The notes below the pieces were generated by a model. That model ran no database searches and had not been told where the DNA came from. It saw only the letters and a list, made by a program, of their open reading frames with translations. Positions 29,515 to 38,017 of a stretch of 64,000 nucleotides of DNA are shown here, one piece after another. Position 1 is the first letter of the stretch. Each line of letters opens with the position of its first letter. This stretch comes from Prado023 sp963706885 (GTDB lineage Bacteria > Actinomycetota > Actinomycetes > S36-B12 > CAIYMF01), in the NCBI GenBank assembly GCA_963706885.1, contig CAVPNX010000008.1:159049-223048 (forward strand), written 5' to 3'. The position numbers and the translations under genes are program-made.

Positions 29515-31008
29515 TCAGTCGGTCAGCTGCGTCGGGATGTGGATCTCGCGCTTGAGGATCTTGCCCGTGGGGGTGAGCGGGAGTTCGGAGGTGACCCAGA
29601 CGATCCGGGGGTACTTGTAGGCAGCCACCCGTTCCTTGACGAACTCGCGCAGCTCGTCCTCGGTGGCGCTTGCCCCGGGCTTCAGCGTCACCGCGGCAGC
29701 GATCTCCTCGCCGTACTCGCGGTTCGGGACGCCGACGACCGCAGCGGTGGCCACGGCGGGGTGCTCGTAGAGGACCTCCTCGATCTCGCGCGGATACACG
29801 TTGTAGCCGCCGCGGATGATCATGTCCTTGGCCCGGTCGACGATGTAGTAGTAGCCCTCGTCGTCGCGCCTGGCCAGGTCGCCGGTGCGGAACCAGCCGT
29901 CGTTCATCACCTCGGCGGTCGCCTCGGGCTTGCCCAGGTAGCCCTTCATGACGTTGTGGCCCTTGATCGCGATCTCGCCGATCTCGCCCTCAGGGGTGTC
30001 GTTCCAGTCGGCGTCGATGAGGCGCATCTCCACCCCCGCAACCGGGGTGCCGATCGAGCCTGGCTTGCGCTCGCGGTCGGCGTGGTTGAACGAGGCGACC
30101 GGGCTGGTCTCGGACAGGCCGTACCCCTCGAGGATGATCGCGTCGAACGCGGACTCGAACCCGTGCAGGACCTCGACGGGCAGGGAGGCGCCGCCTGAGG
30201 CGCACACCCGCAGTGCCGACAGGTCGTAGTCGCCCTTGTTGGGGTGCCCCAGCAGCGCCACGTACATCGTGGGTACGGCGAGCAGGATGGTCACCTTGTC
30301 GCGCTGCAGGACCTCCAGCGCCTTCGTGGGCTCGAAGCGGGGGATGAGCGTCAGGTTCGCGCCGACCGAGATGGCCGCGTTCATCCCGACGGTCTGGCCG
30401 AACGAGTGGAACAGCGGCAGCCCACCGAAGACGACGTCGTCGGGCGTGATGTCGACCAGCCCGACGGAGATCTCGGCGTTCCGGGACATGTTGGTGTGCG
30501 TCAGCTCGGCACCCTTTGGGGTGCCGGTCGTGCCCGAGGTGTAGAGCACGACTGCGGTGTCCTGGTCGTCACGCTCGACAAGGGCGACCGGCTTGTGGGC
30601 CATGACCTGGCCGAGGAACTCCGCCGGGACCACGCTGATGAACTCGGCACCTGCCTCGGCGGCGCCCTTGCCCGCCTCCTCGGCGACGCCGTCCCACGCG
30701 AACAGGGCCCGGGATTCGGAGTCGGAGAGCACGAACGCGACCTCGCGGGACTTGTAGAGCGGGTTCATCGGGACCACCACTCCGCCGGCCCAGAGGATCC
30801 CGTAGTAGACGATCGGCATGTGCGGGATGTTGGGCATGCTGACCGCGACGCGGTCACCGGGCTGGACGCCGAGCTCCTGGAGCCAGCCGGCGACGCGGGC
30901 CGCGCCCTGGGCGAGCATGCCGTAGGGGATCACGGTCTCGTCGAAGGTGATGGCAGGAGCGGCCGGGGCTGACTCGGCGCTGCGGGCGAGGTTGCTGGCG
31001 AGGTTCAT
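29515..31008 (-). CDS. long-chain fatty acid-CoA ligase (acyl-CoA synthetase)
   Basis: A 497-residue ANL-superfamily enzyme that activates a carboxylate as AMP ester and then thioester. The ATG at 31008 gives MNLASNLARSAESAPAAPAI. Motifs are LYTSGTTGTPKGAELTHTNM (P-loop A3), LPLFHSFGQTVGMNAA, ILEGYGLSETSPVASFNH (A5), GWFRTGDLARRDDEGYYYIV (A7), DRAKDMIIRGGYNVYPREIE (A8) and the catalytic Lys in PLTPTGKILKREI (A10). All are intact. The acyl chain length is not predictable by eye. It is a single gene; GCCGTG/CACGGC at 29457-29477 could form a weak terminator after it. Confidence 0.93.
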   Translation of the reverse strand: MNLASNLARSAESAPAAPAITFDETVIPYGMLAQGAARVAGWLQELGVQPGDRVAVSMPNIPHMPIVYYGILWAGGVVVPMNPLYKSREVAFVLSDSESRALFAWDGVAEEAGKGAAEAGAEFISVVPAEFLGQVMAHKPVALVERDDQDTAVVLYTSGTTGTPKGAELTHTNMSRNAEISVGLVDITPDDVVFGGLPLFHSFGQTVGMNAAISVGANLTLIPRFEPTKALEVLQRDKVTILLAVPTMYVALLGHPNKGDYDLSALRVCASGGASLPVEVLHGFESAFDAIILEGYGLSETSPVASFNHADRERKPGSIGTPVAGVEMRLIDADWNDTPEGEIGEIAIKGHNVMKGYLGKPEATAEVMNDGWFRTGDLARRDDEGYYYIVDRAKDMIIRGGYNVYPREIEEVLYEHPAVATAAVVGVPNREYGEEIAAAVTLKPGASATEDELREFVKERVAAYKYPRIVWVTSELPLTPTGKILKREIHIPTQLTD

Positions 31009-31262
31009 GGGCGTCCTTCCCGGGGGTGGGGGTCGCGAACCGGAGGGGGCGGGCGCGGCCGGGGGAGTTTCACTGTAGGGCGGTGCGGGCGCCGGTCTCG
31101 CGGCGGGATGATGGGCGCGGGTCGGGGGCGAGCACGGCGGGGCGGGCAGCGTGGTGGCGGAGGCACTGGGGGCGGGCTCAGCGGCATGTGGGGAGGCGCG
31201 GCGGTCTGGCCCTGTGACGCGGCTGGCTGCGCCTGCGCCCCGCAGGCCCGCCCGACTGGTCC

Positions 31263-32342
31263 TCAAGCCGGCAGGGACTCGAGGCCGGCCTCGAGGTCGT
31301 CCGCCAGCGACGTTGCGAAGGTGCTGGTCAGGTGCTCCGTGTCGCGGAACGTGATCAGCCCGTTGACGACGCTGAGGCATTCGGCGCGGTCGGCGCAGAC
31401 CTCGTCGCGAAGGTCCACGACGTCCGTGCTGGTCGCCTTGGCCGCCGCGCGTTGGGCGGAGTCGTCGGGGCTCGTCTCCATCAGACCGTAGCCGCAGGCC
31501 TGCGGGCCATCGGCCTCGACGCAATCCGGGACGTTGAACCCCGGCACCTGGGTGTCGCGGATGAGGACCGTGCGCGCACCCATGTCGGCGAAGGCCCGCA
31601 GATCCTCGGCCAGGCCCTGGGCCAGATGATCGGCCGACGCAGCCGTGCTGAGCGGCTCGCCGTCCTCGCCGAGGACCCGGTAGCGGTCGGATCGGGCCGC
31701 GACCAGCACCAGGATCGGCTCCTGCGTCGTGATGAACTCCATCGAGCGGGCGTGCCACTCAGCGCACTCGGTGTACTCGTCGCCGTCGGCGTCCAGGACG
31801 CGCGCCCCGCCGGGCGGGCAGTCCGCCTTGGTCACGGGGAGCAGCCGCCAGTCATGGCGGTCGGCCACCTCGACCGCAGCCCCGAACCACTGCGCGGCAT
31901 GGGAGTCGCCGTAGAGGACGACGGTGTCGCCGTCGAAGAAGCCGAAGGAGCAGTCCTCGGGGTCGGGGGTGGCCGTGTCCCGGTGGTGGGCGTAGCAGTC
32001 GCTGTCCAGGAGCTGTCCGGTGTCAGCTCGCGCCTGGGCCGGGGTCATCGTGAGCGCGACGGGGGCGCTGGGCGAGGGATCGGCGCCGGGGCACCGGAAG
32101 ATGGTCCTGCAGGGGGCGGTGCCCTCGGTGGACGGTCCTGGGCCGGAGGACGGACTGGTCGACGGCCGAGGGCCTGATGCGGCGGGCTCGCCGGCGATCG
32201 GGGATCCACCTCCGCAGGACGACACCCACAGGAGGAGGGCAGCGAATCCGGCGACCCGGGTCAGGCGCCCAGGAGGGTGGCGAGTCGCGCCTCGGGTGGA
32301 CCACGGTCGGACACCTCCCCCTGTTGTGGTGCGTGCCGTCAC
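31263..32342 (-). CDS. SGNH hydrolase-domain lipoprotein
   Basis: A 359-residue protein with an extended signal region and lipobox-like LLLWVSSC (Cys43), then a Ser/Pro-rich linker. The globular part carries VVLYGDSHAAQWFGAAVEVA (GDSH at residues 145-148, the nucleophile Ser block), VTKADCPPGG, LVAARSDRYRV and a C-terminal FRDTEHLT with the catalytic Asp-His pair. This is the SGNH domain normally found fused to OafA/YrhL-type acyltransferases, here as a free lipoprotein lacking the ten-helix membrane half. It may remove or transfer O-acyl groups on envelope glycans. It starts with GTG. Confidence 0.8.
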   Translation of the reverse strand: MTARTTTGGGVRPWSTRGATRHPPGRLTRVAGFAALLLWVSSCGGGSPIAGEPAASGPRPSTSPSSGPGPSTEGTAPCRTIFRCPGADPSPSAPVALTMTPAQARADTGQLLDSDCYAHHRDTATPDPEDCSFGFFDGDTVVLYGDSHAAQWFGAAVEVADRHDWRLLPVTKADCPPGGARVLDADGDEYTECAEWHARSMEFITTQEPILVLVAARSDRYRVLGEDGEPLSTAASADHLAQGLAEDLRAFADMGARTVLIRDTQVPGFNVPDCVEADGPQACGYGLMETSPDDSAQRAAAKATSTDVVDLRDEVCADRAECLSVVNGLITFRDTEHLTSTFATSLADDLEAGLESLPA

Positions 32343-32467
32343 GACCGCTCCTGTCAGGATGCCCGTCCACGAGGCCGGGCGGGCAAGGTGCAGAGGTCCC
32401 GCGGGCGTGCGTGGCCCGGGCGCGATGCGGCGGCGCCCCTCCGCTGGTCCCTCGGCATACTGGAGGC

Positions 32468-33107
32468 ATGGCTGCCCATGACCACCCCCTGTTCACGCGC
32501 CTGTACCAGGTCATCGCCGACCTGGGTGAGCACTCCGAGCTGGGTGCCGCGCGCAGCGAGGTGCTGGCCGGGGCGCACGGGCGGCTACTGATCGTCGGGC
32601 TCGGCCCGGGCCATGACCTGGACCACCTGCCCGGGGCCGTCACGTCGGTCGTGGCCATCGAGCCGAGCGACTCGATGCGGGCGGCGTCCCTGTCACGCGT
32701 GGAAGCCGCCCGGGCCCGGGGACTGGAGGTCGAGCTGATCGACGCAGTCGGCTGAGGCGCTGCCGCTGCCCGACGACTCGGTGGACTGCGTGCTGTTCGC
32801 CTACGTGCTGTGCTCGGTGGACTCGGTGGCCGAGGTCCTGTCCGAGGCCCGGCGGGTGCTGCACCCGGACGGGACGGTCTGCGTGCTCGAGCACGTGCGC
32901 GCCGAGCCGGGGACGTGGACCGAGCGGATGCAGCGCGCGGTGTCGGTCGGCGGGCTGTGGCCGCGGCTGGCCGGGGGGTGCCGGTGCACGCAGGACACGC
33001 GTGGGGCGCTGGTGGAGGCAGGGTTCCACGTGGAGGACCTGGACGAGCGGACGCTGGTGAACGTGCCGGTGGTCAACTGGACGCTGATGGGGTCGAGCCG
33101 GCCGTAG
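32468..33107 (+). CDS. class I SAM-dependent methyltransferase, frameshifted
   Basis: A methyltransferase of about 212 residues. MAAHDHPLFTRLYQVIADLG leads into the SAM-binding motif RLLIVGLGPGHDLDHLPGAV and VVAIEPSDSMRAASL. At about 32745 the sequence GTCGGCTGAGG creates a stop; dropping one G restores AEALPLPDDSVDCVLFAYVL followed by ARRVLHPDGTVCVLEHVRAE and FHVEDLDERTLVNVPVVNWT. The order of motifs is that of UbiE-like small-molecule methyltransferases. The substrate is unknown and no operon partner is apparent. Confidence 0.85.
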
Positions 33108-33183
33108 GGCGTCGTCAGCGCAGAGGCGGGTGACCCAAGGCCACGGCATGAGCGGGGCATTGGGTCATGGGAGGGTGTGATCT

Positions 33184-34134
33184 GTGAGCAGAGCCACGGA
33201 CGGACCCAGTCAGGACCCGCGAGGACCCTTGGCCTGTCCCGACTGTCGCACCGAATTGGTGGGGGATCGGGGTGGCGAGACGACCTGCACGGCATGCGAG
33301 CGCGGCTTCGGGCGCCTCGACGGTGGGTACCTATCGCTGATGCCACTGGGATCCTCGCTCCAGCACACCCCGTTCGACGACTACCTCGCAGAGCAGGCCG
33401 GCCACGGGGCACAACGAGCCGAGCGCTGGTTACATCGACAGATCCGCGACTCGGACCGGCTCGCCCTCGATGTGGGCTGCGGCACCGCCTCGATCGGGTT
33501 GGCAATCGAGGGCTTGCACCCCGAGCTAGAGGTCTGGGGCGTCGACCTACCGGGCAACCTTCCCGGCTGGAAGGCCGTCGGGGCCGATCCACGCCGGACG
33601 GTGGCCGGGTCCGCACTGGACCTCCCGTTCGAGGAGTCCACTTTCGACCTTGTCTGGTCACTGGGCGTGCTCGAACACATCGGCGAGCCTGCGCCCGCAG
33701 CCGACCGCACGGCCGACCGGACCCGCTACCTCCAGGAGATGCTGCGGGTCCTGCGGCCCGGGGGTCGGGCCATCGTGGTCGCTCCGCACAAGTGGTTCCC
33801 GTTGGACCCGGCGCACGACTGGTCGACCACGGATCGAGGGCACCGGTTCTTCGACCGCACGCATCTGTGCCTGCACCGGACCTGGGGATCACACCCGCTG
33901 ATGTCGTTCTTTGAGGTGTCCCAGATGGCACGTCGAGCGGGGGCCGCACGAGTCGCCCCGCTGAGCCTCGCGGACTACTTCAGCTTCGGTAGGACTGAGG
34001 CGGGTGCGGCGGGGCGACTCGTGCCGGCCGCCCGTTGGTATCTGGATAGACTGCCGGACCGACTCGGGGCGACTCCGTTGGCGCCGTTCCTGGCGGTGGA
34101 ACTGACTGTTGACCTCGAGCGGGGCCAGGCCTGA
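33184..34134 (+). CDS. zinc-ribbon class I methyltransferase
   Basis: A 316-residue protein. The N-terminus has a Trm112-like zinc ribbon, CPDC and CTAC around residues 18-40, as seen in glycan-associated and RlmA-type methyltransferases. The SAM fold shows LALDVGCGTASIGLAIEGLH, VWGVDLPGN and FDLVWSLGVLEHIG, then EMLRVLRPGGRAIVVAPHKW. The C-terminal third (WYLDRLPDRLGATPLAPFLA) resembles sugar or surface-glycan methyltransferases. It starts with GTG. Third positions are less GC-rich than the housekeeping block. The IS graveyard begins about 60 bases after its stop. Confidence 0.8.
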   Translation: MSRATDGPSQDPRGPLACPDCRTELVGDRGGETTCTACERGFGRLDGGYLSLMPLGSSLQHTPFDDYLAEQAGHGAQRAERWLHRQIRDSDRLALDVGCGTASIGLAIEGLHPELEVWGVDLPGNLPGWKAVGADPRRTVAGSALDLPFEESTFDLVWSLGVLEHIGEPAPAADRTADRTRYLQEMLRVLRPGGRAIVVAPHKWFPLDPAHDWSTTDRGHRFFDRTHLCLHRTWGSHPLMSFFEVSQMARRAGAARVAPLSLADYFSFGRTEAGAAGRLVPAARWYLDRLPDRLGATPLAPFLAVELTVDLERGQA

Positions 34135-34215
34135 GTGGGTTCTCCCTCGTAGCAGCACCTCCCTTCCCAGGGTTCGTCCACTCGAGCGGCTAGTTGAACC
34201 CGGCCAGCAGGTTGG

Positions 34216-34317
34216 TTACAGGCGGCTGATCGGGGGCTTGCCGCCGAGTGCGCTGTGGCGTCGACCAGTGTTGTAGTGCTCGAGCCAAGCGTTGTCGGTG
34301 AGCATGTGAACCGCTCT
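34216..34317 (-). pseudogene. IS481-family transposase, last ~33 codons
   Basis: On the minus strand the frame reads MLTDNAWLEHYNTGRRHSAL then GGKPPISRL and stop, the conserved C-terminus of IS481-type DDE transposases (WLxxYNxxRxHSALGGxPPxSR). Everything upstream is missing and the sequence runs directly into an IS21-like end at 34318. About 25 bases after the stop, near 34190, lies the likely outer end of the element. Confidence 0.7.
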
Positions 34318-34520
34318 GGTGTCAGTGCTGAGTGAATAGTGAGCCGTTTCTGCCAACTGAATAGTGAGCCACCTGATGACGATGGATGGTGATCACTGTG
34401 GAGGGTTGGGCGGAGATCCGGCGGCTGAGTCGGGTCGATGAGTTGTCGGGGCGGGCGATCGCGGAACGACTGGGGGTGTCACGCAACACGGTCGCCAAGG
34501 CGTTGGCCTCCGCGGAGCCG
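34318..34520 (+). pseudogene. IS21-family left end and istA N-terminus, interrupted
   Basis: Two copies of TGAATAGTGAGCC (near 34331 and 34359) mark an IS21-type terminal region. The ATG at 34386 opens MVITVEGWAEIRRLSRVDEL and AIAERLGVSRNTVAKALASA, the helix-turn-helix of IstA. The gene is cut at EP by IS256 insertion. After the element, codons CCT CGG TA continue the family's PPRY motif for only a few bases before IS3 sequence begins at 35950. Only the first 48 or so codons survive. Confidence 0.75.
34513..34520. repeat. left copy of 8-bp IS256 target-site duplication
   Basis: CGGAGCCG at 34513-34520 is repeated at 35932-35939, exactly flanking the IS256-family element whose inverted ends begin GGTGACGTCCC. 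Eight bases is the usual duplication size for IS256. Confidence 0.75.
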
Positions 34521-35931
34521 GGTGACGTCCCGGGTGGTGGTGGGTTTTCGGGGCTTGAGTGTGGCGGTTCCCGCGATGCTGAAGGCCATCGTGCAAGGGT
34601 CAGTGAGAACGGCTCAATGAACTCACGAGAGGACCTTGCACGATGGCTATGGACCAGTCTGCCCTGCTCGAATTGCTCGACGCACTCAAGGCCGCTGGGG
34701 TTGATGAGCGGATCCGCCTGGCCGCTCAAGCCCTGTATCAGGCGTTGATCGACGCCGAGGCCACCGCGGTGATCGGCGCCGGGCCGTGGGAACGCTCCGA
34801 GGACCGGGTTGCGGTGCGCAACGGCACCCGACCACGCATCCTGACCACGACCGCGGGGGACCTGGAGCTGCGGATCCCGAAGCTGCGCACCGGCACGTTC
34901 TTCCCCAGCCTGCTCGAACGGCGCCGGCGGATCGACCAGGCGTTGTTCGCGGTGGTGATGGAGGCCTACCTGCACGGGGTGTCCACCCGCAAGGTCGACG
35001 ACCTGGTCCGCGCCCTGGGCGCGGACTCCGGGATCTCCAAGAGCGAGGTGTCGCGGATCTGCGCGGACCTCGACGCCGAGGTGGCCGCGTTCCGGGACCG
35101 GTCCCTGGCCGACACCGCGTATCCGTATGTGTTCCTGGACGCCACCTACTGCAAGGCCAGGGTCAACCACCGGGTCGTGTCCCAGGCCGTCGTCGTCGCG
35201 GTCGGGGTGACCGCCGACGGGCGGCGGGAGGTGCTGGGCATGGACGTCGGTGACTCCGAGGACGGGGCGTTCTGGACCGCGTTCCTGCGCTCGCTGAAGG
35301 CGCGTGGCCTGTCCGGGGTCCAGCTGGTCATCTCCGACGCGCACACCGGGCTCAAGGCCGCCATCAACGCGGTGTTCATCGGCTCGAGCTGGCAACGATG
35401 CCGGGTCCACTTCATGCGCAACGTCCTAGCGGTGGTACCCAAGGGCAACAGCGAGATGGTCGCCGCGGCGATCCGCACCGTGTTCGCCCAACCCGATGCC
35501 GCCCGGGTGTCCGAGCAGTTCGACACCATCGCAGTCATGCTCGGCCGCCAACTACCCAAAGTGCAGGCCATGATGATCGAGGCCAAGGACGACCTGCTGG
35601 CCTTCTCCGCGTTCCCCCAGCTGCACTGGCGACAGCTGTGGAGCACCAACCCCTTGGAACGCACCAACAAGGAGATCAAACGCCGCACCGACGTCGTCGG
35701 AGTGTTCCCCAACCCAGCCGCCCTGCTCCGGCTGGCCGGCGCCGTCCTGGTCGAACAACACGACGAATGGGCCGCAGCAGACCGCCGCTACTTCAGCGAA
35801 CGCTCCATGGCCCTCCTCATCCCAGACCCCGAGACCGAAGGGCAGGTGGCCACCCCCGAACTCATGACGGCATGATCAGACCACTGACCCCCAACACGAG
35901 CGAGAACTACACCACTCGAGGGGACGTCACC
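34521..35931 (+). mobile_element. complete IS256-family insertion sequence (1411 bp)
   Basis: The element runs from GGTGACGTCCC at its left end to the exact inverse GGGACGTCACC at its right end; further in, the ends stay similar (GTGGTG and GTTTTCG against GTGGTG and GTTCTCG). It carries one intact transposase gene and is flanked by an 8-bp direct repeat, so it inserted after IS21 was already present and has not rearranged since. It may still be active. Confidence 0.8.
34643..35875 (+). CDS. IS256-family transposase
   Basis: A 410-residue mutator-type DDE transposase. The catalytic Asp residues are in VFLDATYCKARVN and LVISDAHTGLKAAI, and the Glu in WSTNPLERTNKEIKRRTDVV, the IS256 C-terminal signature. 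The N-terminal part RNGTRPRILTTTAGDLELRI and LRTGTFFPSLLERRRRIDQA matches the DNA-binding region of the family. The frame is intact over the expected length, unlike the neighbouring transposases. AGAGGACC precedes the ATG at a suitable distance. Confidence 0.93.
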   Translation: MAMDQSALLELLDALKAAGVDERIRLAAQALYQALIDAEATAVIGAGPWERSEDRVAVRNGTRPRILTTTAGDLELRIPKLRTGTFFPSLLERRRRIDQALFAVVMEAYLHGVSTRKVDDLVRALGADSGISKSEVSRICADLDAEVAAFRDRSLADTAYPYVFLDATYCKARVNHRVVSQAVVVAVGVTADGRREVLGMDVGDSEDGAFWTAFLRSLKARGLSGVQLVISDAHTGLKAAINAVFIGSSWQRCRVHFMRNVLAVVPKGNSEMVAAAIRTVFAQPDAARVSEQFDTIAVMLGRQLPKVQAMMIEAKDDLLAFSAFPQLHWRQLWSTNPLERTNKEIKRRTDVVGVFPNPAALLRLAGAVLVEQHDEWAAADRRYFSERSMALLIPDPETEGQVATPELMTA

Positions 35932-35939
35932 CGGAGCCG
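35932..35939. repeat. right copy of 8-bp IS256 target-site duplication
   Basis: CGGAGCCG, identical to 34513-34520, followed by CCTCGGTA, which restores the interrupted IS21 istA reading frame (AEPPR). Confidence 0.75.
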
Positions 35940-35949
35940 CCTCGGTAGG

Positions 35950-35999
35950 TGAAGCGCCCTAGGTTCTCTGCCGCTGAAGCGCCCCAGGTTCTTTGCCGC
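35950..35999. repeat. tandem pair of 25-bp IS3 terminal sequences
   Basis: TGAAGCGCCC-AGGTTCT-TGCCGC occurs at 35950-35974 and again immediately at 35975-35999 with two mismatches. The inner copy is placed as the left end of the IS3 element that follows; the outer copy is an extra end. Confidence 0.6.
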
Positions 36000-36027
36000 A
36001 TCTTTCTGAGTTGGAAGGATGCGAACC

Positions 36028-36339
36028 ATGCCGAAGAAGATTGATGAGGAGCTCAAGGCCCGTGCCGTGAGGTTGGTGACTGAGCATCAGCAGGAGTACC
36101 CGTCGCTGACCGCGGCGTGTGCTGCGGTGGCCCGGCAGCTGGGCGTGGGTCATGAGTCCGTGCGCCGCTGGGTCCGGCAGGCCGAGGTCGATGCCGGACT
36201 GCGCCCTGGGGTGTCCTCCGAGGAGTCCGAGGAGATCAAGAAGCTCAAGGCCGAGAACCGCCGGCTGCGTGCGGACGTGGCCATCTTGCGGGCAGCGACG
36301 TCCTTCTTCGCGGGGGAACTCGACCCCCGCAACCGCTGA
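36028..36339 (+). CDS. IS3-family transposase OrfA
   Basis: About 103 residues starting MPKKIDEELKARAVRLVTEH, with a helix-turn-helix (VARQLGVGHESVRRWVRQAE) and a C-terminal leucine-zipper-like helix EEIKKLKAENRRLRADVAIL, then ATSFFAGELDPR. This is the DNA-binding OrfA of IS3 elements. An upstream ATG at 36019 would add three residues. OrfB follows almost immediately (36342) and is broken, so the element is dead unless helped in trans. Confidence 0.85.
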   Translation: MPKKIDEELKARAVRLVTEHQQEYPSLTAACAAVARQLGVGHESVRRWVRQAEVDAGLRPGVSSEESEEIKKLKAENRRLRADVAILRAATSFFAGELDPRNR

Positions 36340-36341
36340 TC

Positions 36342-37000
36342 ATGGGGTTCATCGACACCATGAGGGCCCAGGGCCACGCGGTCGAGTCGATCTGCCGGGT
36401 CCTGCGTGAGCAGGGCTGCCAGGTCGCCGCGCGGACCTACCGATGCTGGAAGCAGCCCGACCGGGCCGTGCCGAGCGCACGATCACCGACGCGATCGTGA
36501 CCGATCACGTTCGGGATCTGGCCTGGAGGGTCGATGAGCAGGGCCGGCGCCGGTTGACCCCGGAGGGCTTGTATGGGCGGCGCAAGATGACCGCCCTGGT
36601 CCGCCGGTCACTGCCCGAAGCCAGCGCGGGCAGCGTGGATCGGGCGATGCGCGCCCTGGGCCTGAGCGGGATCCGCCGGGCCAGGGGCGTGCGGACCACG
36701 ATCCCCGCCGCAGACGGCCGCCGGGCCGGGGATCTGTTCAACCGGGACTTCACCGCCTGTGCCCCGAACCGAACCGCACGTGGGTGATGGACTTCACCTA
36801 CGTGCGCACCTGGGCTGGGTTCGTCTACGTCGCGTTCATCGTCGACGTGTTCGCCCAGATGATCGTCGCCTGGAACGCCGCGACCACCAAACAGACCGAC
36901 CTGGTCATGACCCCGCTGCGCATGGCGCTCTGGCAGCGGGCCCGCGAAGGGCATCCCATCGTGCCCGGCACCCTGATCGGTCACGCCGACGCCGGGTCGC
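36342..37000 (+). pseudogene. IS3-family transposase OrfB, frameshifted and 3'-truncated
   Basis: The start MGFIDTMRAQGHAVESICRV is the usual OrfB opening. The frame breaks near 36470 (resuming at ERTITDAIVTDHVRDLAWRV) and near 36775, where CCGAA is duplicated, resuming at WVMDFTYVRTWAGFVYVAFI. The first catalytic Asp is in MDFT and the second in GHADAGSQ; the sequence then ends abruptly at 37000, before the Glu, where IS30-like DNA starts. It is therefore inactive. Confidence 0.8.
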
Positions 37001-37095
37001 AAGGCGGATTCAACTGGTCGTCGCAACACCTTGAGTTCGGAGGTGGGGATGGGCAGGCCAGCTGGGTGGACGTCGGAGTTGACGGGGAGGGCGCC
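37001..37095 (+). pseudogene. IS30-family left end and first ~16 transposase codons
   Basis: After the IS3 break comes GATTCAACTGGTCGTCGCAA, resembling an IS30-type terminal repeat. The ATG at 37049 opens MGRPAGWTSELTGRAPS, the characteristic N-terminus of actinomycete IS30 transposases. The fragment stops where the inverted IS3 OrfB begins. Recognition rests on this N-terminus only. Confidence 0.55.
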
Positions 37096-37571
37096 ATCCC
37101 GGCCCAGGTGGGCACGCAGGTGAAGTCCACGACCCACAACTCATTGGGCCGGCACGCGGTGAAGTCCCGCCCGACCCGATCCGGTGGGCGGATCGCACCC
37201 GGGTTGGGTCGGGTGGTGCGGAACACTCTGCCTCGGGTCACCCCGCGCAGCCCGTCTGCACGCATCAGGCGGGCCACCTGGCAGCGCGGGGCTGGGGGCA
37301 GGTCGGGCCACAGCCCGGCGGCCTGCTCACGTTGCAGGTGCCGCCACACCTTGCGCACCCCATACAGCCCGCGCCCGATCTGCTTCGAGCCGTGGATGCG
37401 CCGCACGTGGCCCAGGACAACCTCATCGTTGACCGCCCGCGCGGACTGCGGTCGGGTCTTGGCGGCGTCGTAGGTGCTCGGGGCGATCTTCACCTCGTGC
37501 TCGCTGAGCACTCGGCAGATCGGCTCGACCCCGAACCGGTCACGGTGGTCGTCGATGAACGCCACTACCAC
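37096..37571 (-). pseudogene. second IS3-family OrfB, 3'-truncated
   Basis: Minus-strand OrfB beginning MVVAFIDDHRDRFGVEPICR, then APSTYDAAKTRPQSARA, LYGVRKVWRHLQREQ, VARLMRADGLRGVTRGRVFR and NELWVVDFTCVPTWAGMAP, where the first catalytic Asp lies. Sequence then changes to the IS30 fragment, so two thirds of the catalytic domain is missing. Its start overlaps the orfA stop, as expected for programmed -1 frameshifting in IS3 elements. Confidence 0.8.
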
Positions 37572-37891
37572 GGCAGTCGCGGGTCGAGCTCCCGCGCGAA
37601 GAACGAGGACGCCGCCAGCAGGATCTCGTTGGCCCGCTTGAGCTCGCGGACCTCCCGCTCCAGGTCCTTGATCCGCTTCGCATCGGTGGTCGTGGTTCCC
37701 GCGGTCAGCCCGGCGTCGATCCGAGCTTGCTTCATCCAGCCGCGCAACGTGTCCGGCACGACCCCGACCCTCGGGCCGACCCGATGCACGGCCGCGTTCA
37801 ACGACGACTCCGGGTCCTCGGACATCGCCTCGGACACCAGCCGGATCGACCTATCCCGCAACTCCTGCGGATACTTCCTCGGTGCTGGCAT
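37565..37891 (-). CDS. second IS3-family transposase OrfA
   Basis: About 108 residues beginning MPAPRKYPQELRDRSIRLVS, with a helix-turn-helix (VGVVPDTLRGWMKQARIDAG) and the coiled-coil end RIKDLEREVRELKRANEILL, then AASSFFARELDPR. It is a different subgroup from the plus-strand OrfA. The frame is intact, but the partner OrfB is truncated. The element's outer end lies at 37971-38009. Confidence 0.85.
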   Translation of the reverse strand: MPAPRKYPQELRDRSIRLVSEAMSEDPESSLNAAVHRVGPRVGVVPDTLRGWMKQARIDAGLTAGTTTTDAKRIKDLEREVRELKRANEILLAASSFFARELDPRLPW

Positions 37892-37970
37892 GACCCCACC
37901 CCTCCGTGGGATCAGGCCCTCCATCAAAGCCGGGGCGATTCAAGAAGAAGAACACCCCACCGACATATAC

Positions 37971-38009
37971 GAAGTCCCGGGACACCTGTTAACGATGTCC
38001 CGAGACTTC
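37971..38009. repeat. inverted repeat at the outer end of the second IS3
   Basis: GAAGTCCCGGGAC at 37971-37983 and GTCCCGAGACTTC at 37997-38009 are inverted with one mismatch. The outer arm ends 9 bases from the 3' end of the tRNA-Thr gene, marking the IS/chromosome boundary. Confidence 0.6.
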
Positions 38010-38017
38010 ACACAGGG

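Larger units (their letters stand above)
34190..38010. mobile_element. insertion-sequence graveyard (IS481, IS21, IS256, IS3, IS30, IS3 pieces)
   Basis: Nested and truncated transposase genes from at least five families fill the 3.8 kb between a methyltransferase and a tRNA-Thr gene. Only the IS256-family element is complete. Individual pieces are listed separately. The order suggests an IS21 end was split by IS256, IS3 then landed in the truncated IS21 gene, an IS30 end truncated that IS3, and a second IS3 lies in inverted orientation against the tRNA. Confidence 0.85.
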
